Shown here piece after piece: positions 33,741-46,759 of a stretch of 64,000 nucleotides of DNA. Under the pieces are notes generated by a model, which was given only the letters and a program-made list of their open reading frames with translations, had not been told where the DNA came from and searched no databases. Source of the stretch: Leptobrachium leishanense (Eukaryota; Chordata; Amphibia; Anura; Megophryidae). The stretch is taken from positions 19,837,615-19,901,614 of the forward strand of contig CM019075.1 in assembly GCA_009667805.1 (NCBI GenBank). Direction: 5' to 3'. The position numbers were made by a program, and so were the translations under genes. Each line of letters starts with the position of its first letter. Position 1 is the stretch's first letter.

Positions 33741-34755
33741 TTAATACTTGGTTGCAAATCCTTTGCAGTCAATCACAGCCTGAAGTCTGGAATGCATAGA
33801 CATCACCAGACGCTGGGTTTCATCCCTGGTGATGCTCTGCCAGGCCTCTACTGCAACTGTCTTCAGTTCCTGCTTGTTCTTGGGGCATTTTCCCTTCAGT
33901 TTTGTCTTCAGCAAGTGAAATGCATGTTCAATGGGATTCAGGTCAGGTGATTGACTTGGCCATTGCATAACATTCCACTTCTGTCCCTTCAAAAACTCTT
34001 TGGTTGCTTTTGCAGTATGCTTTGGGTCATTGTCCATCTGCACTGTGAAGCGCCGTCCAATGAGCTCTGCAGCATTTGGCTGAATGTGAGCAGATAATAT
34101 TGCCCGAAACACTTCAGAATTCATCCTGCTGCTTTTGTCAGCAGTCACATCATCAATAAATACAAGAGAACCATACATGCCATGGCACTACCACCACCAT
34201 GCTTCACTGATGAGGTGGTATGCTTAGGATCATGAGCAGTTCCTTTCCTTCTCCATACTCTTCTCTTCCCATCACTCTGGTACAAGTTGATCTTGGTCTC
34301 ATCTGTCCATAGGATCTTGTTCCAGAACTGTGAAGGCTTTGTTAGGTGTTGTTTGGCAAACTCTAATCTGGCCTTCCTGTTTTTGAGGCTCCCCAATGGT
34401 TTACATCTTGTGGTGAACCCTCTGTATTCACTCTGGTGAAGTCTTCTCTTGATTGTTGACTTTGACACACATACACCTACCTCCTGGAGAGTGTTCTTGA
34501 TCTGGCCAACTGTTGTGAAGGGTGTTTTCTTCACCAGGGAAAGAATTCTTCGGTCATCCACCACAGTTGTTTTCCGTGGTCTTCCATGTCTTTTGGTGTT
34601 GCTGAGCTCACCGGTGCGTTCCTTCTTTTTGAGAATGTTCCAAACAGTTGTTTTGGCCACGCCTAATGTTCTTGCTATCTCTCTGATGGGTTTGTTTTTT
34701 TCTTCAGCCTAATGATGGCTTGCTTCACTGATAGTGACAGCTCTTTGGATCTCAT
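33741..34755 (-). pseudogene. Broken Tc1 transposase (outer element)
   Basis: The - strand frame starts MRSKELSLSVKQAIIRLKKK. It shifts near 34690, continues as AKTTVWNILKKKERTGEL ... ILWTDETKINLYQSDG ... VKHGGGSAMA, loses about ten residues and shifts again near 34160-34180. It ends with QMDNDPKHTAKATKEF ... SPDLNPIE ... KGFATKY. Helix-turn-helix DNA-binding regions and all three DDE residues are still visible (Asp of WTDETK, first Asp of DND, Glu of NPIE), but two frameshifts make it inactive. Confidence 0.9.
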
Positions 34756-34979
34756 CTTGAGAGTTGACAGCAACAGATTCCAAATGCAAATAGCACACTT
34801 GAAATGAACTCTGGGCCTTTTATCTGCACATTGTAATTGGGGTAATGAGGGAATATCACACATCTGGCCATGGAACAGCTGAGAAGCCAATTGTCCCATT
34901 ACCTTTTGGTCCCTTAACAAGTGGGAGGCACATCTGCAAACTGCTGTAAGTCCTACACCGTTCACCTGAGTTGGATGTA

Positions 34980-36596
<1,617 letters not shown>

Positions 36597-36739
36597 TACA
36601 TACCCTCAAATTAAAGCTGACAGTCTGTAGTTAAAGCACATTGTGTTTGTTTCATTCCAACTCCATTGTGGTGGTGTATAGAGCCAAAGATGTTAGAATT
36701 GGGTTGATGTCCCAATATTTCTGGATCTGACTGTACATA

Positions 36740-37898
36740 GTTACATAGTTACATAGGCTGAAAAAAGACATGTGTCCATCGGGTTCAGCCTCTCCCACAT
36801 AACCTACTGCTGTTGATCCAAAAGAAGGCAAAAAACCCAGTCTGAATGCTTGCCAATATGCAACATACTGGGAAAAAATTCCTTCTTGACCCCAGAATGG
36901 CAGTCAGATTTCTCCTTGGATCAAGAAGCTTTTACCCACATATTAAATATTATAACCCTTAATATTCTGTGTCTGCAGGAAGTCATCCAGTCGTTTTTTA
37001 AAAGTCTGTACAGACTCTGACCCAACCACCTCAACAGGCAGAGAATTCCACAGCTTTATTGTTCTCACCGTAAAATAACCCTTCCTATGCTTTAAGCTAA
37101 ATTTTCTTTCTTCCAGTCTAAATGGATGACCCCTTGTCCTATGTATAGTCCTGTTAATGAATAGGTTATCAGACAATGGTTGATAATGGCCCCGTATATA
37201 TTTATATAAGGTTATCAGATCCCCTCTAAGGCGCCTTTTCTCTAAACTAAACAGGTTTAAGCTTGTTAGTCTTTCCTCATAACTTAACCCTTCCATCCCC
37301 CTTATTAATTTAGTTGCCCGTCTCTGCACTTTTTCTAGCGACATAATATCTTTTTTTAAGACAGGTGCCCAAAATTGCACGGCATATTCAAGGTGCGGCC
37401 TGACCATTGATTTATACAGAGGCAAAATTATGTTTTCATCCCGTGAGTGAACTCCCCTTTTAATGCATGCCAGTACTTTGCTGGCCTTGGCGGCTGCTGT
37501 TTGACATTGCACATTGTTACTTAGTTTGAAGTCTATGATTATTCCCAAATCCTTCTCCTGCTTGGATTTCCCTAACTCCGTACCATTTAGGGTATAAATT
37601 GCTTGTGTGTTCTTCACTCCAAAGTGCATAACTTTACATTTATCTAGATTAAATCTCATCTGCCATTTAAGTGCCCAGTCCCCCAATATATCTAAATCCC
37701 TCTGCAGCGAAGTAACATCCTGCTCACATTGTATTACTTTTCCTAGCTTTGTGTCATCTGCAAACACTGATACATGACTTTCAATGCCTATCTCAAGGTC
37801 ATTTATAAATAAATTGAATAGTATTGGTCCTATAACAGACCCCTGAGGGACACCACTTACCACTGGTGTCCATCTTGAAAATGTACCATTTATGATCG
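36740..37898 (-). mobile_element. CR1/L2-type LINE, second family, 5'-truncated
   Basis: The - strand holds a 306-codon open frame (36943-37863) with reverse-transcriptase motifs SGVPQGSVIGPILFNLFIND and FADDTKLG, then the C-terminal RPHLEYAVQFWAP, RTRGHPFRLEER and LWNSLPVEVVGS motifs. It lacks the endonuclease and the N-terminal half of the reverse transcriptase. The 3' end carries gttcagcctctcccacataa and a short tatgtaac repeat. It is a truncated but otherwise unbroken copy, so fairly recent. Confidence 0.9.
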
Positions 37899-38341
37899 TC
37901 TTTTATATAGCGCCTACAGTTTCTGCAGCGCTTTACAATAACCAATGGGGAATGAAAGAGACTTGGGAACCAGAAACAGAATATGTTGATGTCGGCCCCT
38001 GAGTTACTGTACTGGCGCCTGCCCGGACCAGGAGGTGGCTTACGAGGACCACACAAGGCCTTACCAGGGCCTGGGAAAAGGGTGGATGAGCCAAACCTCG
38101 CTCTTTCAGCAGACTATGTTCCTTGGCGATCCAGTAGATTGGCAGCTGCTAGAGGTGGGAAGCGCATTGCCTGGCGCATATACCACTGGCGAGAGTTGTG
38201 AGCACCACTAAATGCCCCCCTCCCAATCTATCAGCTATTTCATAAAAGGCATGTGGCACATCGTCACAGGGCACGTTTCGCACGGCGCTATGAAGAATGT
38301 ATCTGCTGTGGGGTATGAAGGCTTTAAAAATAAATAAGAGC
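37899..38341. other. Fragment of dispersed repeat and unassigned DNA
   Basis: It begins with tatatagcgcctacagtttc tgcagcgctttacaat, a diverged start of the repeat family at 8.76 and 30.28 kb, abutting the truncated LINE end. The remainder is unassigned. Confidence 0.4.
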
Positions 38342-38358
38342 GTATCGGGAATATTAGA

Positions 38359-40740
38359 GAAGATGGGTGGTATATCTGTGTTGAGCGCTACCTGTAGATG
38401 TGTATGTTGCGCTTTGTGAAGTGCACCTTCTATATGGAGGTATCCTACCTATGGTGAGATGTGATGACCTCAGGTTTAATAATATACCTCACAAAAATAG
38501 GGAGGATTTAGGAGACCCTGGTCTTTTCCCAAAGAATCTCAAGGGAATACTTAAGGTAGAGATGGTGATGACAGGTTTAAATCGTACTCTGCGTTCCCCG
38601 TGATCAAAAAGGGATATATGGGATTCTGATGCACCTATCACATTAGTGTATTTTCGTGAGAACACAAAGTAGGGGGGAGCAATGGCAATCAAATAAAGTC
38701 ACTATCTGGTGGTTAAAAAGATGTGCTGTATGAGACACCTATTTGGTCTGGGTAGTGCCAGAAGTCCTCTAGTGGTTTACTGTCCTTTAGTGGTTAGACT
38801 AGGTAACGCAGTCTCTGAATGCAGTGTAAAAAACAGATGTGTCTTCAGTTTTTCCTCTTCTTCCGTCCTTAACATATGCAAGACAGAAAAAAGGCATACA
38901 TAGTGCAACACTGTATAATTAAGCTTGTTTGTTCAGATAAAAGGTGGATTGAACTCACGTGGTCTAGAGCCTATTTGGGGATGTCCGGCTCAGACTTTAG
39001 TGCCGCGCCAGTCCATAAAGGTGACTGGATCCCTTCTTTAAATCCCTCCTGTGCTGCAACAGGTTCCTCGTGGTCTCCCGGTTCTCTGGACTGGTCATCC
39101 AAGGGCAGATGTGTGGCTACCGCTGGCGTTCCTTCCTTTCTCCGCGGGTAAAAACCACAAACAGCAGGATAAGGGGGTTTAAGGGATTTATTTAAGATAT
39201 ACAATACAGTTAAAATATAGGGGGTACTCCAGGACGCGTTTCGCCTGATACAAGGCCTCTTCCGCTGGATACCTCCTCAGTCTCTCTCTGTTCTTTATAT
39301 ACAGAGTGTGTTATGCTTGGTGCGATTTACATTTTCGATTCGGCGCGCCGGATTTGGCGCATGCGCCTTAGTCTGAGTCTGATTGGGCCGGTCACATGCG
39401 CGTGTTGGCCAATCCTTGTGCTGTATTCCTTAGGACATCGTCGGAGGTGCTTCTCTTCACTGTTGTCCTCGTGCTTCAGGTGTAATATGTCGGTTTTGTG
39501 CAGAGGGAGTTTTGTGGGGACTCTCGTGCTCAGAGTCTCCATATCTTGCTAAAAACTGGCTTAATTTCTGCTCGGTACGTATATCAAAATTCTGCCTGAT
39601 CAGGGTACCGGCAGAGAGATTGGGGCAATAAACAGTACGGGGGTACTAAGTACAAATCCAGCGCGTGGTGCTGATATCTGGTTAGACCGTAAAACGGACT
39701 TGACTCAGGAGTGGGTCTCAATGACGTTCCTTACTGAAATATATAATTTCTATGTGTGTTTTTATTTTGGATTAGGGCCATAATGGCTAGATCTGGTAGG
39801 TATATGAGGCAAAAATCATTAGTATGTGTCAGGTGGGTTACGCAGAAAGAGTTTGGTAGGGACTCTTAAATGTAAGTCTCCATAGGTGACTTATTGGCTG
39901 CTCGATATGTTGTTCAAGATGTTGCCTGATAAGGGATAATAAATCCAGGAGGGGGTTTCTTTATTTCTATGGGTGAGGTATCAGACATGTTAATGGAGTG
40001 GTACTAATTGTCTGGTCTAACCGTGAGTGTGTCTAAATAACGTTATTTGATGATGGTCATTCAGTGATGCGGTGAAAAATTCCTCATGTGTATTAACACA
40101 GGATTCATAACGCTAGGTCTGATTGGTATCTGAGGCAGCGTTCGTTAGTGGGTAGGTTTCGTAAGAAGAAAAACCGGTGACTTGAGCCGGGAACTGCAGT
40201 TTATAAAAAGTGACATAATTCGAAGTCCATGTTCAGGCCCTTCGGGTGTAGTGTGTCGAACTCCTAAATACAGCGCATTTCTTCTTGCCCTATTTTTTTG
40301 GATAGATCTCCTCCTCTCCTGTCGTTTTTTATTCTTTTGATGGCCATGAACTCTAGTTTGTTCGGGTCGCAGTTGTGATTTTTCTTGAAATGTGCAGGGA
40401 CACTATGTGATTCCAGACCTTTTTCTATGTTTCTTAAGTGTTCCCTAATCCTGACGCCTAGGGCTCTTGTGGTCTTTCCTATATACTTAAGTCCACACAG
40501 GCATATCAGGAGATATATTACATTTGTAGAGAAGCACGTAAGTATATCTTTTATTTTCCATGAACCTCTTCTGTTAGTTACTTTGGTTATATGTCTCTTT
40601 TTGTTCCCAGTGCTCCTGCAACTGATGCAATTCCCGCATCCATAAAAGCCTGTTTTTTGTTTGAAGTGGTTTTTCGGGATATTTGACACGTATTCGCTAT
40701 TGGTTAGTTTCGCTTTTAGATTCTTTGTCCCCCTACAGAT
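38359..40740 (-). mobile_element. Penelope-like retroelement, 5'-truncated
   Basis: Direct repeats gtatcgggaatattaga at 38342-38358 and 40741-40757 look like a 17-base target duplication that fixes both ends. Near the 5' end (high coordinates, - strand) is a GIY-YIG endonuclease frame. Downstream the - strand reads gtatcaggcgaaacgcgtcc (about 39229-39248), a phrase typical of the 3' regions of these elements. The reverse transcriptase is missing through truncation. Confidence 0.75.
40264..40740 (-). pseudogene. Penelope-like GIY-YIG endonuclease domain (C-terminal fragment)
   Basis: The open frame runs from the truncation point (ICRGTKNLKAKLTNSEYVSN) through a Cys-rich segment (GCGNCISC) to IYLLICLCGLKYIGKTTRAL and RIREHLRNI. 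This is the GIY-YIG fold with its conserved Tyr-Ile-Gly and Arg, in the arrangement found at the C-terminus of Penelope-like proteins. It stops at 40264. Without its reverse transcriptase it cannot move itself. Confidence 0.8.
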
Positions 40741-40757
40741 GTATCGGGAATATTAGA

Positions 40758-41640
40758 ATATACTCGGATAGTTCACTGCTACGTTTGATGGATCGGACTA
40801 ATGGGAGTTGAAGGTCTGAGCACCGATGAATGGGCAGATATTCTCTTTGCTGGTGCTGCCCTCTAGTGGGGAGATACGACTCCTACAGATGATGCCTTTA
40901 TGTGTGCTGCGCTCTAATGTTGAGCAATGAGCAGAACGAATTACCTTTGCTTTTGCTGCCCTCCAGTGAGCCTTTCTGATGGGGAAACTCAGATTTTGGG
41001 ATAGATCACCACTTACCTGGTAGACTATCAGCTGGAGGATTGATCAAGAAATCCCTTGATTACCTGAGATCCCACGGTGCTGTGATTACTAGAGCGATTG
41101 GTGCAGATCATTACCAGATAGAAATGTCTCCACCGCTGTAGCACTGAAGAGGTGTTTGCGATGTTAGGCCGGGTGCACACGGGACTTCTTCTGTAACGCA
41201 CATTACGTGCGTTAAAGAAAACCAGCGTCGCACTCGACGCCCGCCACTCCCCCCCCCCTTGCGTGATCTTCCATAGGAGGATAGCGGAGCCCCGCCGACG
41301 CGAATCCTAGCGCATCATCAAGTCTGCACTCTAGCTGCCAGCTCTGGAACATTGTTGCACTAATGAGATGGCACCTTCCGCGGAATACAACGTTGCACCA
41401 CCACCACCACCTCACACAGCCTCAGCTCTGCGTAAAGGGACATTCTAGCCACCATGAACATTTGAGTTTAACCCCCACTCTACCACGATCCAACTAACTT
41501 GATTTTTCAAAGCCTCTTCAGGTGCCTGAGATCGAGTTAACGAGATCTGGAGGATTACAAACTAATTTCCTTCACAAACTGCCTTAATGTTACCAACGTT
41601 CCAGTACATTGGACATATCAGCCGGTGTCCTGGAAGTCTT
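40758..41640. other. Intergenic, mostly unassigned
   Basis: I see no gene. At 41434 aaagggacattctagccacc is a fragment of the element inserted in the LINE at 32078-32636. Confidence 0.4.
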
Positions 41641-41641
41641 T

Positions 41642-42127
41642 GATGTACATTGGTGTACGGCTTGCAGGAGAAACGTTACCAGGAAAGGGTTAATGATCTT
41701 AACATGTATAGCTTGGAAGAAAGACGAGACAGAGGAGATATGATAGAAACATTTAAATACATAAAAGGTAGAGGAAGGGAGTATATTTAAAAGGAGACAA
41801 AGTCGCAAAACAAGAGGACATAGTCTTAGATTAGAGGACATAGTCTTAGATTAGAGGACATAGTCTTGGATTAGAGGACATAGTCTTGGATTAGAGGAGC
41901 AAAGGTTTAAAAGTAACATCAGTTTGTATTATTTTACTGAGGAGGGTGGTGGATACATGGAACAGTCTTCCAGTAGAAGTGCTAGAGGCGCAGTGATTGA
42001 ATTTAAGCAAGCATGGGATAGGCATAAGGCTATCCTAAACAAAAGATAAATCCAGGGAAAGTATCCATGTAATTGGGCAGACTAGATGGGCCGTAAGGTT
42101 CTTATCTGCCGACATTTTTCTATGGTA
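41642..42127 (+). mobile_element. CR1/L2-type LINE 3' fragment with 20-base expansion
   Basis: Same family as 31520-33022. At 41813-41892 the 20-base unit agaggacatagtcttagatt is present four times. It ends with cagactagatgggccgtaag and a gacatttttctatgg tail. Confidence 0.8.
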
Positions 42128-44231
42128 CTGGGAATCTCTGTTGGAGACTCATGGCATCCCGGCTGCATTACTGCGATTGAGCAGCAGAGGGAGCCCTCTT
42201 CCTGTCAATAATGCACTGTAATGCTATTACAGTGAAATTAAACGGTGTGTTTGTATTTTGTGTAAGTGTGTGTGGCGATGATGGCATTAATCGGCAACGT
42301 ACAATGGTTTCCCATAAAACCGTTGGTATGTGCTAGTAGTTTTATGGAAAAAAACTTGTCTGTGTGGGTTAACTGGTCATGGTGTGCCGAGTTGTACACA
42401 CACAGACACACACACACCCCCCTCATCTGCCTTTTCCAACACGTTTCCACTTGACTTTTATTTCTGCCCGCCGTCTGCATCCGATCTGAAGGTCAAAGAC
42501 AAAAGACACATGTTGCTTTCAGGTGTTCTCTTTATTCCTTCCATTGATGCGTAACTCTGCCAGTGTCTGTGCTGTCCTTCTGTAATTATCATACAGCTTT
42601 TAGATGATTTTTTTTTGTTCCGGCGCCTCATCTCGTGATTAAGGCAACCTGGCCCGTGGTTCGCCCTTCCGTCCTGCCACGTGTCTTCCCTGGTCTTGAT
42701 CCACCATGATATTGGACATAATACCAGGAGGTTACTAAAAGGGAGGGTTGCGCTCTGTCTCTCGCAGTAGGTCAGGCCCGGAATACAAATATTACAGGTT
42801 CTCTATAAGATCTAGTATGTATACTGGGCACTGGCCGTGCTCTGACCTATAAGCAATCGTTTCCTGGTTTTTGGGTTCCTCGAGGGAGGTACAAACCTTC
42901 ACCGAACCCTTATACTACTGGTGCAGAACGGTCCTAGTGGACATGCAAAGGAGAAGTTAGCTACCTGGGCCACACAGGAGCTAGGCATGTACATGCACGT
43001 CTTTCTTTCGCGCTTGTGGTGTGTCCGCACTTGTCTGTCGGCCACGTTTAGAAAGGGCCCGGTGTCTAAAGAGCACACTTTGTGAAAAAAAGGAAGACGC
43101 CTATCGGTAGAAAACAACGTTCCCTTGACCAATGAAAAATAAGTGCGTAAAAAAGTAGCGAAACTTCCGCACCCTCTGTACATTGTGACAGGGCATGCAC
43201 AGGGTGGGTGCCGAGCATCTGGAACATAAAGGGAGACCAGACAGTAGACATTGGTGTTGGGGGTTATTGGGTCCAGCCCAGGTGCAAGAAGAGAAACATG
43301 GGGTATGTCAATGGACGGGGCAGACGCCATGCTACGTTTTCCATAGACGTATGATCGACTGTCCTACAGAGAAATCAAGGCCAGATATTGATGTCGAGAA
43401 GATGCAGAGGGGTGTGTAGGAACAGACAGCTTTGGCAGTTACCATGCAAGGACCAATGGCCAGGTAGAGGCAATGGCGGCATGCAAGAACTGATGCTGAA
43501 ACCGAGGGCATGCTGCTACCTATAGCCAGGTTGCCTGACGCATGGATGTGTAGCGAAGCAGAAGAGATGCCGAGATCGACAGCTGGGCTGAAGGGGTGCA
43601 GGAACAGAACGCTGAGCAGTAGGGTTGCAGAGTTGGATTTCTGGGCTAAAGGGATGTAGGAAAGGATAGCAGAATGGATGGAAGGCAGGGGTGTAGGAAA
43701 GACGAGTCGAATTATAGGGTAGGATGGATTAAGGTGCCGGGGAAAGTGGATGGATGATACAGTGGGAGGTTTAGGGGATGCAGAGATACAGTTGCATGGG
43801 GACGGAGAGACATATGATAAGGTACCTGCAGAGGGAATGTTGGTTCTGAAAATGTTGTAGTGAAAGGTTGAGACAAGGTGCCAGGATTTTGAGAGGAGGA
43901 ATGGCTTAGAGGAGGGTTGAGATAGCTGTGTAATGGCGGATAGTGTAACCGCACATTAGACAGCGGTGTAGCGAGCGTAGAGGCAAGCGTAGAGACAGAC
44001 TTGTGTCGATGGGACATCGAGGCATTTGTACAGAGGGGGTGGATACACAAATAAAAGTGTACAGGGATGCCGTTTCCAGCTATCCCGCTAGTCTCCTCTT
44101 TCTGGCCCACTTGGTCGCATTCCTGGAGCAGTCAAATGGCTACTGAACTGCTTCTCGCTGAACACAGCTCCTCCTTGTGACAACTGAGTGACTCCCCCAC
44201 AGGCTGGGGACAGGTAGATGCTTGCATTGAA
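42128..44231 (-). other. TRIM46: Probable TRIM46 3' UTR and intergenic DNA
   Basis: No repeat family or conserved exon is evident. On the - strand AATAAA appears at 42531-42536 and 42457-42462, which would give a 3' UTR of about 1.7 kb; no closer canonical signal was found. The segment 43440-44100 is G/A-rich (ggatgtagga-type words) and could be transcribed as UTR. This is inference. Confidence 0.3.
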
Positions 44232-44607
44232 TCACTCTGCCTTCATAAATCCCCCAATAGTCACCTTGCGCTCGTGTTTGATGGACACCAGCTCTTGCAA
44301 CTGGAGAGCACCTCCTCCAATAAAGCAAAAGGCTGGACACACGGGCCCTGAACAGTCCACGCTCCCCTCCCACAGGCACCGGTGGGACACAGCATCAAAG
44401 AAGCTCACGCGGCCCTTCTCGTAGTCCAGGCTGATTCCCAGTCGAGGTGGCAGAGAGATGGTACAACCAGTGGGGTCCCTGGAGGTAGGCGGGGAGCCGT
44501 GGGGCTGCAAGATCTTTCCCATGCCAATGGTCAGGAAGGAGGACGCAGGAGATACGTCCACAGTAGCATCTTCTGCTCCAGAGTCGTGGCCGCTGTCTGG
44601 ATCATAC
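44232..44607 (-). CDS. TRIM46: TRIM46 last exon: PRY-SPRY, second part, and stop
   Basis: Encodes [70 protein letters not shown] and ends [14 protein letters not shown]. This corresponds to the end of mammalian TRIM46 with no truncation. The acceptor region reads CTACAGTAG: the start at 44607 gives the mammalian-like SPRYDPD, while use of the CAG (start at 44610) would insert one Ser. Confidence 0.96.
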
Positions 44608-44811
44608 CTACTGTAGAAAAGCAGATGTCAGTGTGCATCACCAATAACATCTGATCAAGTTATCTCCTCTCTCTGCCATCCATATGGACCCAACCAACCG
44701 TTCCCTTTGTGTATAGCTCCGTATATTGCTGTACAAAATCCTTATATTGAGGCAGCCGTGTTCCCATAATCTGCATTGGTCATAAGCCCAACTGTACAGT
44801 TGTTCTCTTAC

Positions 44812-45109
44812 CTGGGACTGACCACGTCTTGCGACGTCTGGAATAATTCCTGAAGTTTAGTCTCCTGTCCTACACCGACTTTGACCACGTAGGAACTGGG
44901 GTCAACTAAGCACTCCCAATAGTAGCGACCTTGAGTGATGGCCATGTCCCCCAACACCAGTTCCATAGACACGTGACAGCTGGTCATTAGCCGCTCGGCC
45001 GCGAAGAGCATGGGGACTCCGGGTACACTGCGCACTGCCCGCCTATCCTTACTGATCACGAGCCGGTCACGTGGAAACCCGCAACTGCTATCCAGAAAGA
45101 AGTTCAACA
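44812..45109 (-). CDS. TRIM46: TRIM46 exon: PRY-SPRY, first part
   Basis: Encodes [20 protein letters not shown], the [12 protein letters not shown] motif, [20 protein letters not shown] and TSQDVVSPR. It matches the TRIM46 SPRY domain. The acceptor is CTGTTCTAG and the donor GTAAGA. It ends in phase 2 within the Arg codon. Confidence 0.97.
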
Positions 45110-45528
45110 CTAGAACAGACAGAGAAATACGTCAGTGACGGAGGAAAGGGGGTTGACCTCGTGACACATTAACGTGGATAATGAGGTGAGACATGGTTAC
45201 CTCGCGGAGAATGAAATGTTGAAAAAAAATTGAAAAACAATAAACCTAGGCCTGATAGCTGAAATCAGCATTTTTTTTCCTGGCATTTTTCGGCCATTTT
45301 TGCAGCGCTGGAGCTTAAAATTCAGGCTTAGAGGCATTTCGATCCCCTGATACAAATTTGGATTGAATATCTGCTCTCGTGGCTATACTTTTTTAATGGA
45401 AATGTCCGCTTCAGCGGTTCGAGTCAAATTTATCAATACGCCGATGTCTGAAAAAATATCAAATGCTGGAAGGTGCTGATCAAAGGATTTTCAGGCAGAA
45501 AAATAGAGGGAATAGGATTGAATTCGTC

Positions 45529-45938
45529 GTAGCAGGTCATGGTTACTGATTGTGTTGTAGCTGGGCCTGGTAAGTGACCTGTCAGGTCTGAGAAGCTGAT
45601 GTGGTGGAAACGGGGCAGTGGTAGAGCCTAGTGTGTGAACATGGCTTGTCTGGATGGAGTCAGACTGGAGATTGCTTTGGTGGAGTCCAGTAAGTGGTCC
45701 TTCCAGAAAGGAACAGAGCATTTCTACAGGTCCATCAGGCAGGGTGTTGATGGACCTTCCGACAGTCTTGTCTGGTGTGAGATCAGCCTTGTGAAAGGTA
45801 TGCTTGATGATGGGAGGACCTTGCAATTGGTCTTTCTAGAGGAGAAGGGCTTTTTGTGTGTGTGGTTTACAGGATTTCGATAAGTCGTTTGTCCTATAAC
45901 TATATTTCTCAGGGACGTCTTACCTCTGTCTGCCTGAT
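45529..45938. repeat. Duplicated TRIM46 intron/exon segment, copy 2
   Basis: About 410 bases closely match 60016-60413 in the same orientation, with several small indels. On the - strand the copy begins with the last 15 exonic bases of the coiled-coil exon and its GTAAGA donor, then the following intron. It now lies in the intron between the FN3 and first SPRY exons. Confidence 0.92.
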
Positions 45939-46409
45939 CCGTTAGATCCTGGTCGAAACCCCTTTTTTTTTTTTTTTTGGCCCTTTACAGGTCTGCTTTT
46001 TTCACACGGAGTATTTTTCGAGTATTGGCCGTGACCAGATTTTTGTTCCAACCGAATCGGTCAATATTTTGAAAATAATATCATCTGTCAACAGAAGATA
46101 TTTTTTCCGAAAAAAACAGCAGATAGTACTTACGACTCGATTTAATTCTGACAATAGTTGGGAGGAGAAGGCCATAACGTCCAGTGCCAAAACCACCAAC
46201 GTAGCAGAAGAAATTCCATCAAAAATAAGTTCTAACACACAATGACTATAGAAGACGGTTGCGGAATCCATTGTAAGACAATGGCCACATCCAGAGTTCC
46301 AGTGGGAGTCTTCTAATACCCAGGGAGATGATCGTGTTGGACAGTAACAATGGATATGGGATGTGGTGGCTTGAGATGACTTTTGAAGATGTGATGGCGA
46401 CCTCTTTAC

Positions 46410-46709
46410 CTTGTGCGGGAGGGGTGTGCAAATAGATGTCTTCACTGTACTCCCCATATCCAGCCTTGTTGTAGCCCCTCACCCTTAGTACGTACACACT
46501 GTCGATCTCTGGTCCCTCTAGCACAGTACTTAGACCCCACACTTCCTCCCGCCTTTGCCACAATTTAAAGCCTTTGTGTTTGGGATCTGTCTTGCGATAC
46601 TCCACTGTATAATGCCAGGCAGGGGCAGAGTCTTGGGGTAGCCTCCAGCTCAAGAAGATCTGGTCGTACGCGTAGGTACGCTGAGTGTCAATGACGGGGG
46701 CATCTGGAG
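46410..46709 (-). CDS. TRIM46: TRIM46 exon: fibronectin type III domain
   Basis: Encodes [40 protein letters not shown], then [20 protein letters not shown] and YLHTPPAQ. This is a complete FN3 fold with the conserved Trp and the Tyr of the YxxxVRxxNKAGYGE segment. The acceptor is TTATTTCAG and the donor GTAAAG; phase 1 at both ends, as is usual for shuffled FN3 modules. Confidence 0.97.
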
Positions 46710-46759
46710 CTGAAATAATAATGGAAAAAGGAAGTGTGAGATAGAAAATTGGGTGGTGG

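Noticed and set aside
42899..43330. A 143-codon - strand frame downstream of TRIM46
   Set aside because: No recognisable domain; probably within the TRIM46 3' UTR or flank.
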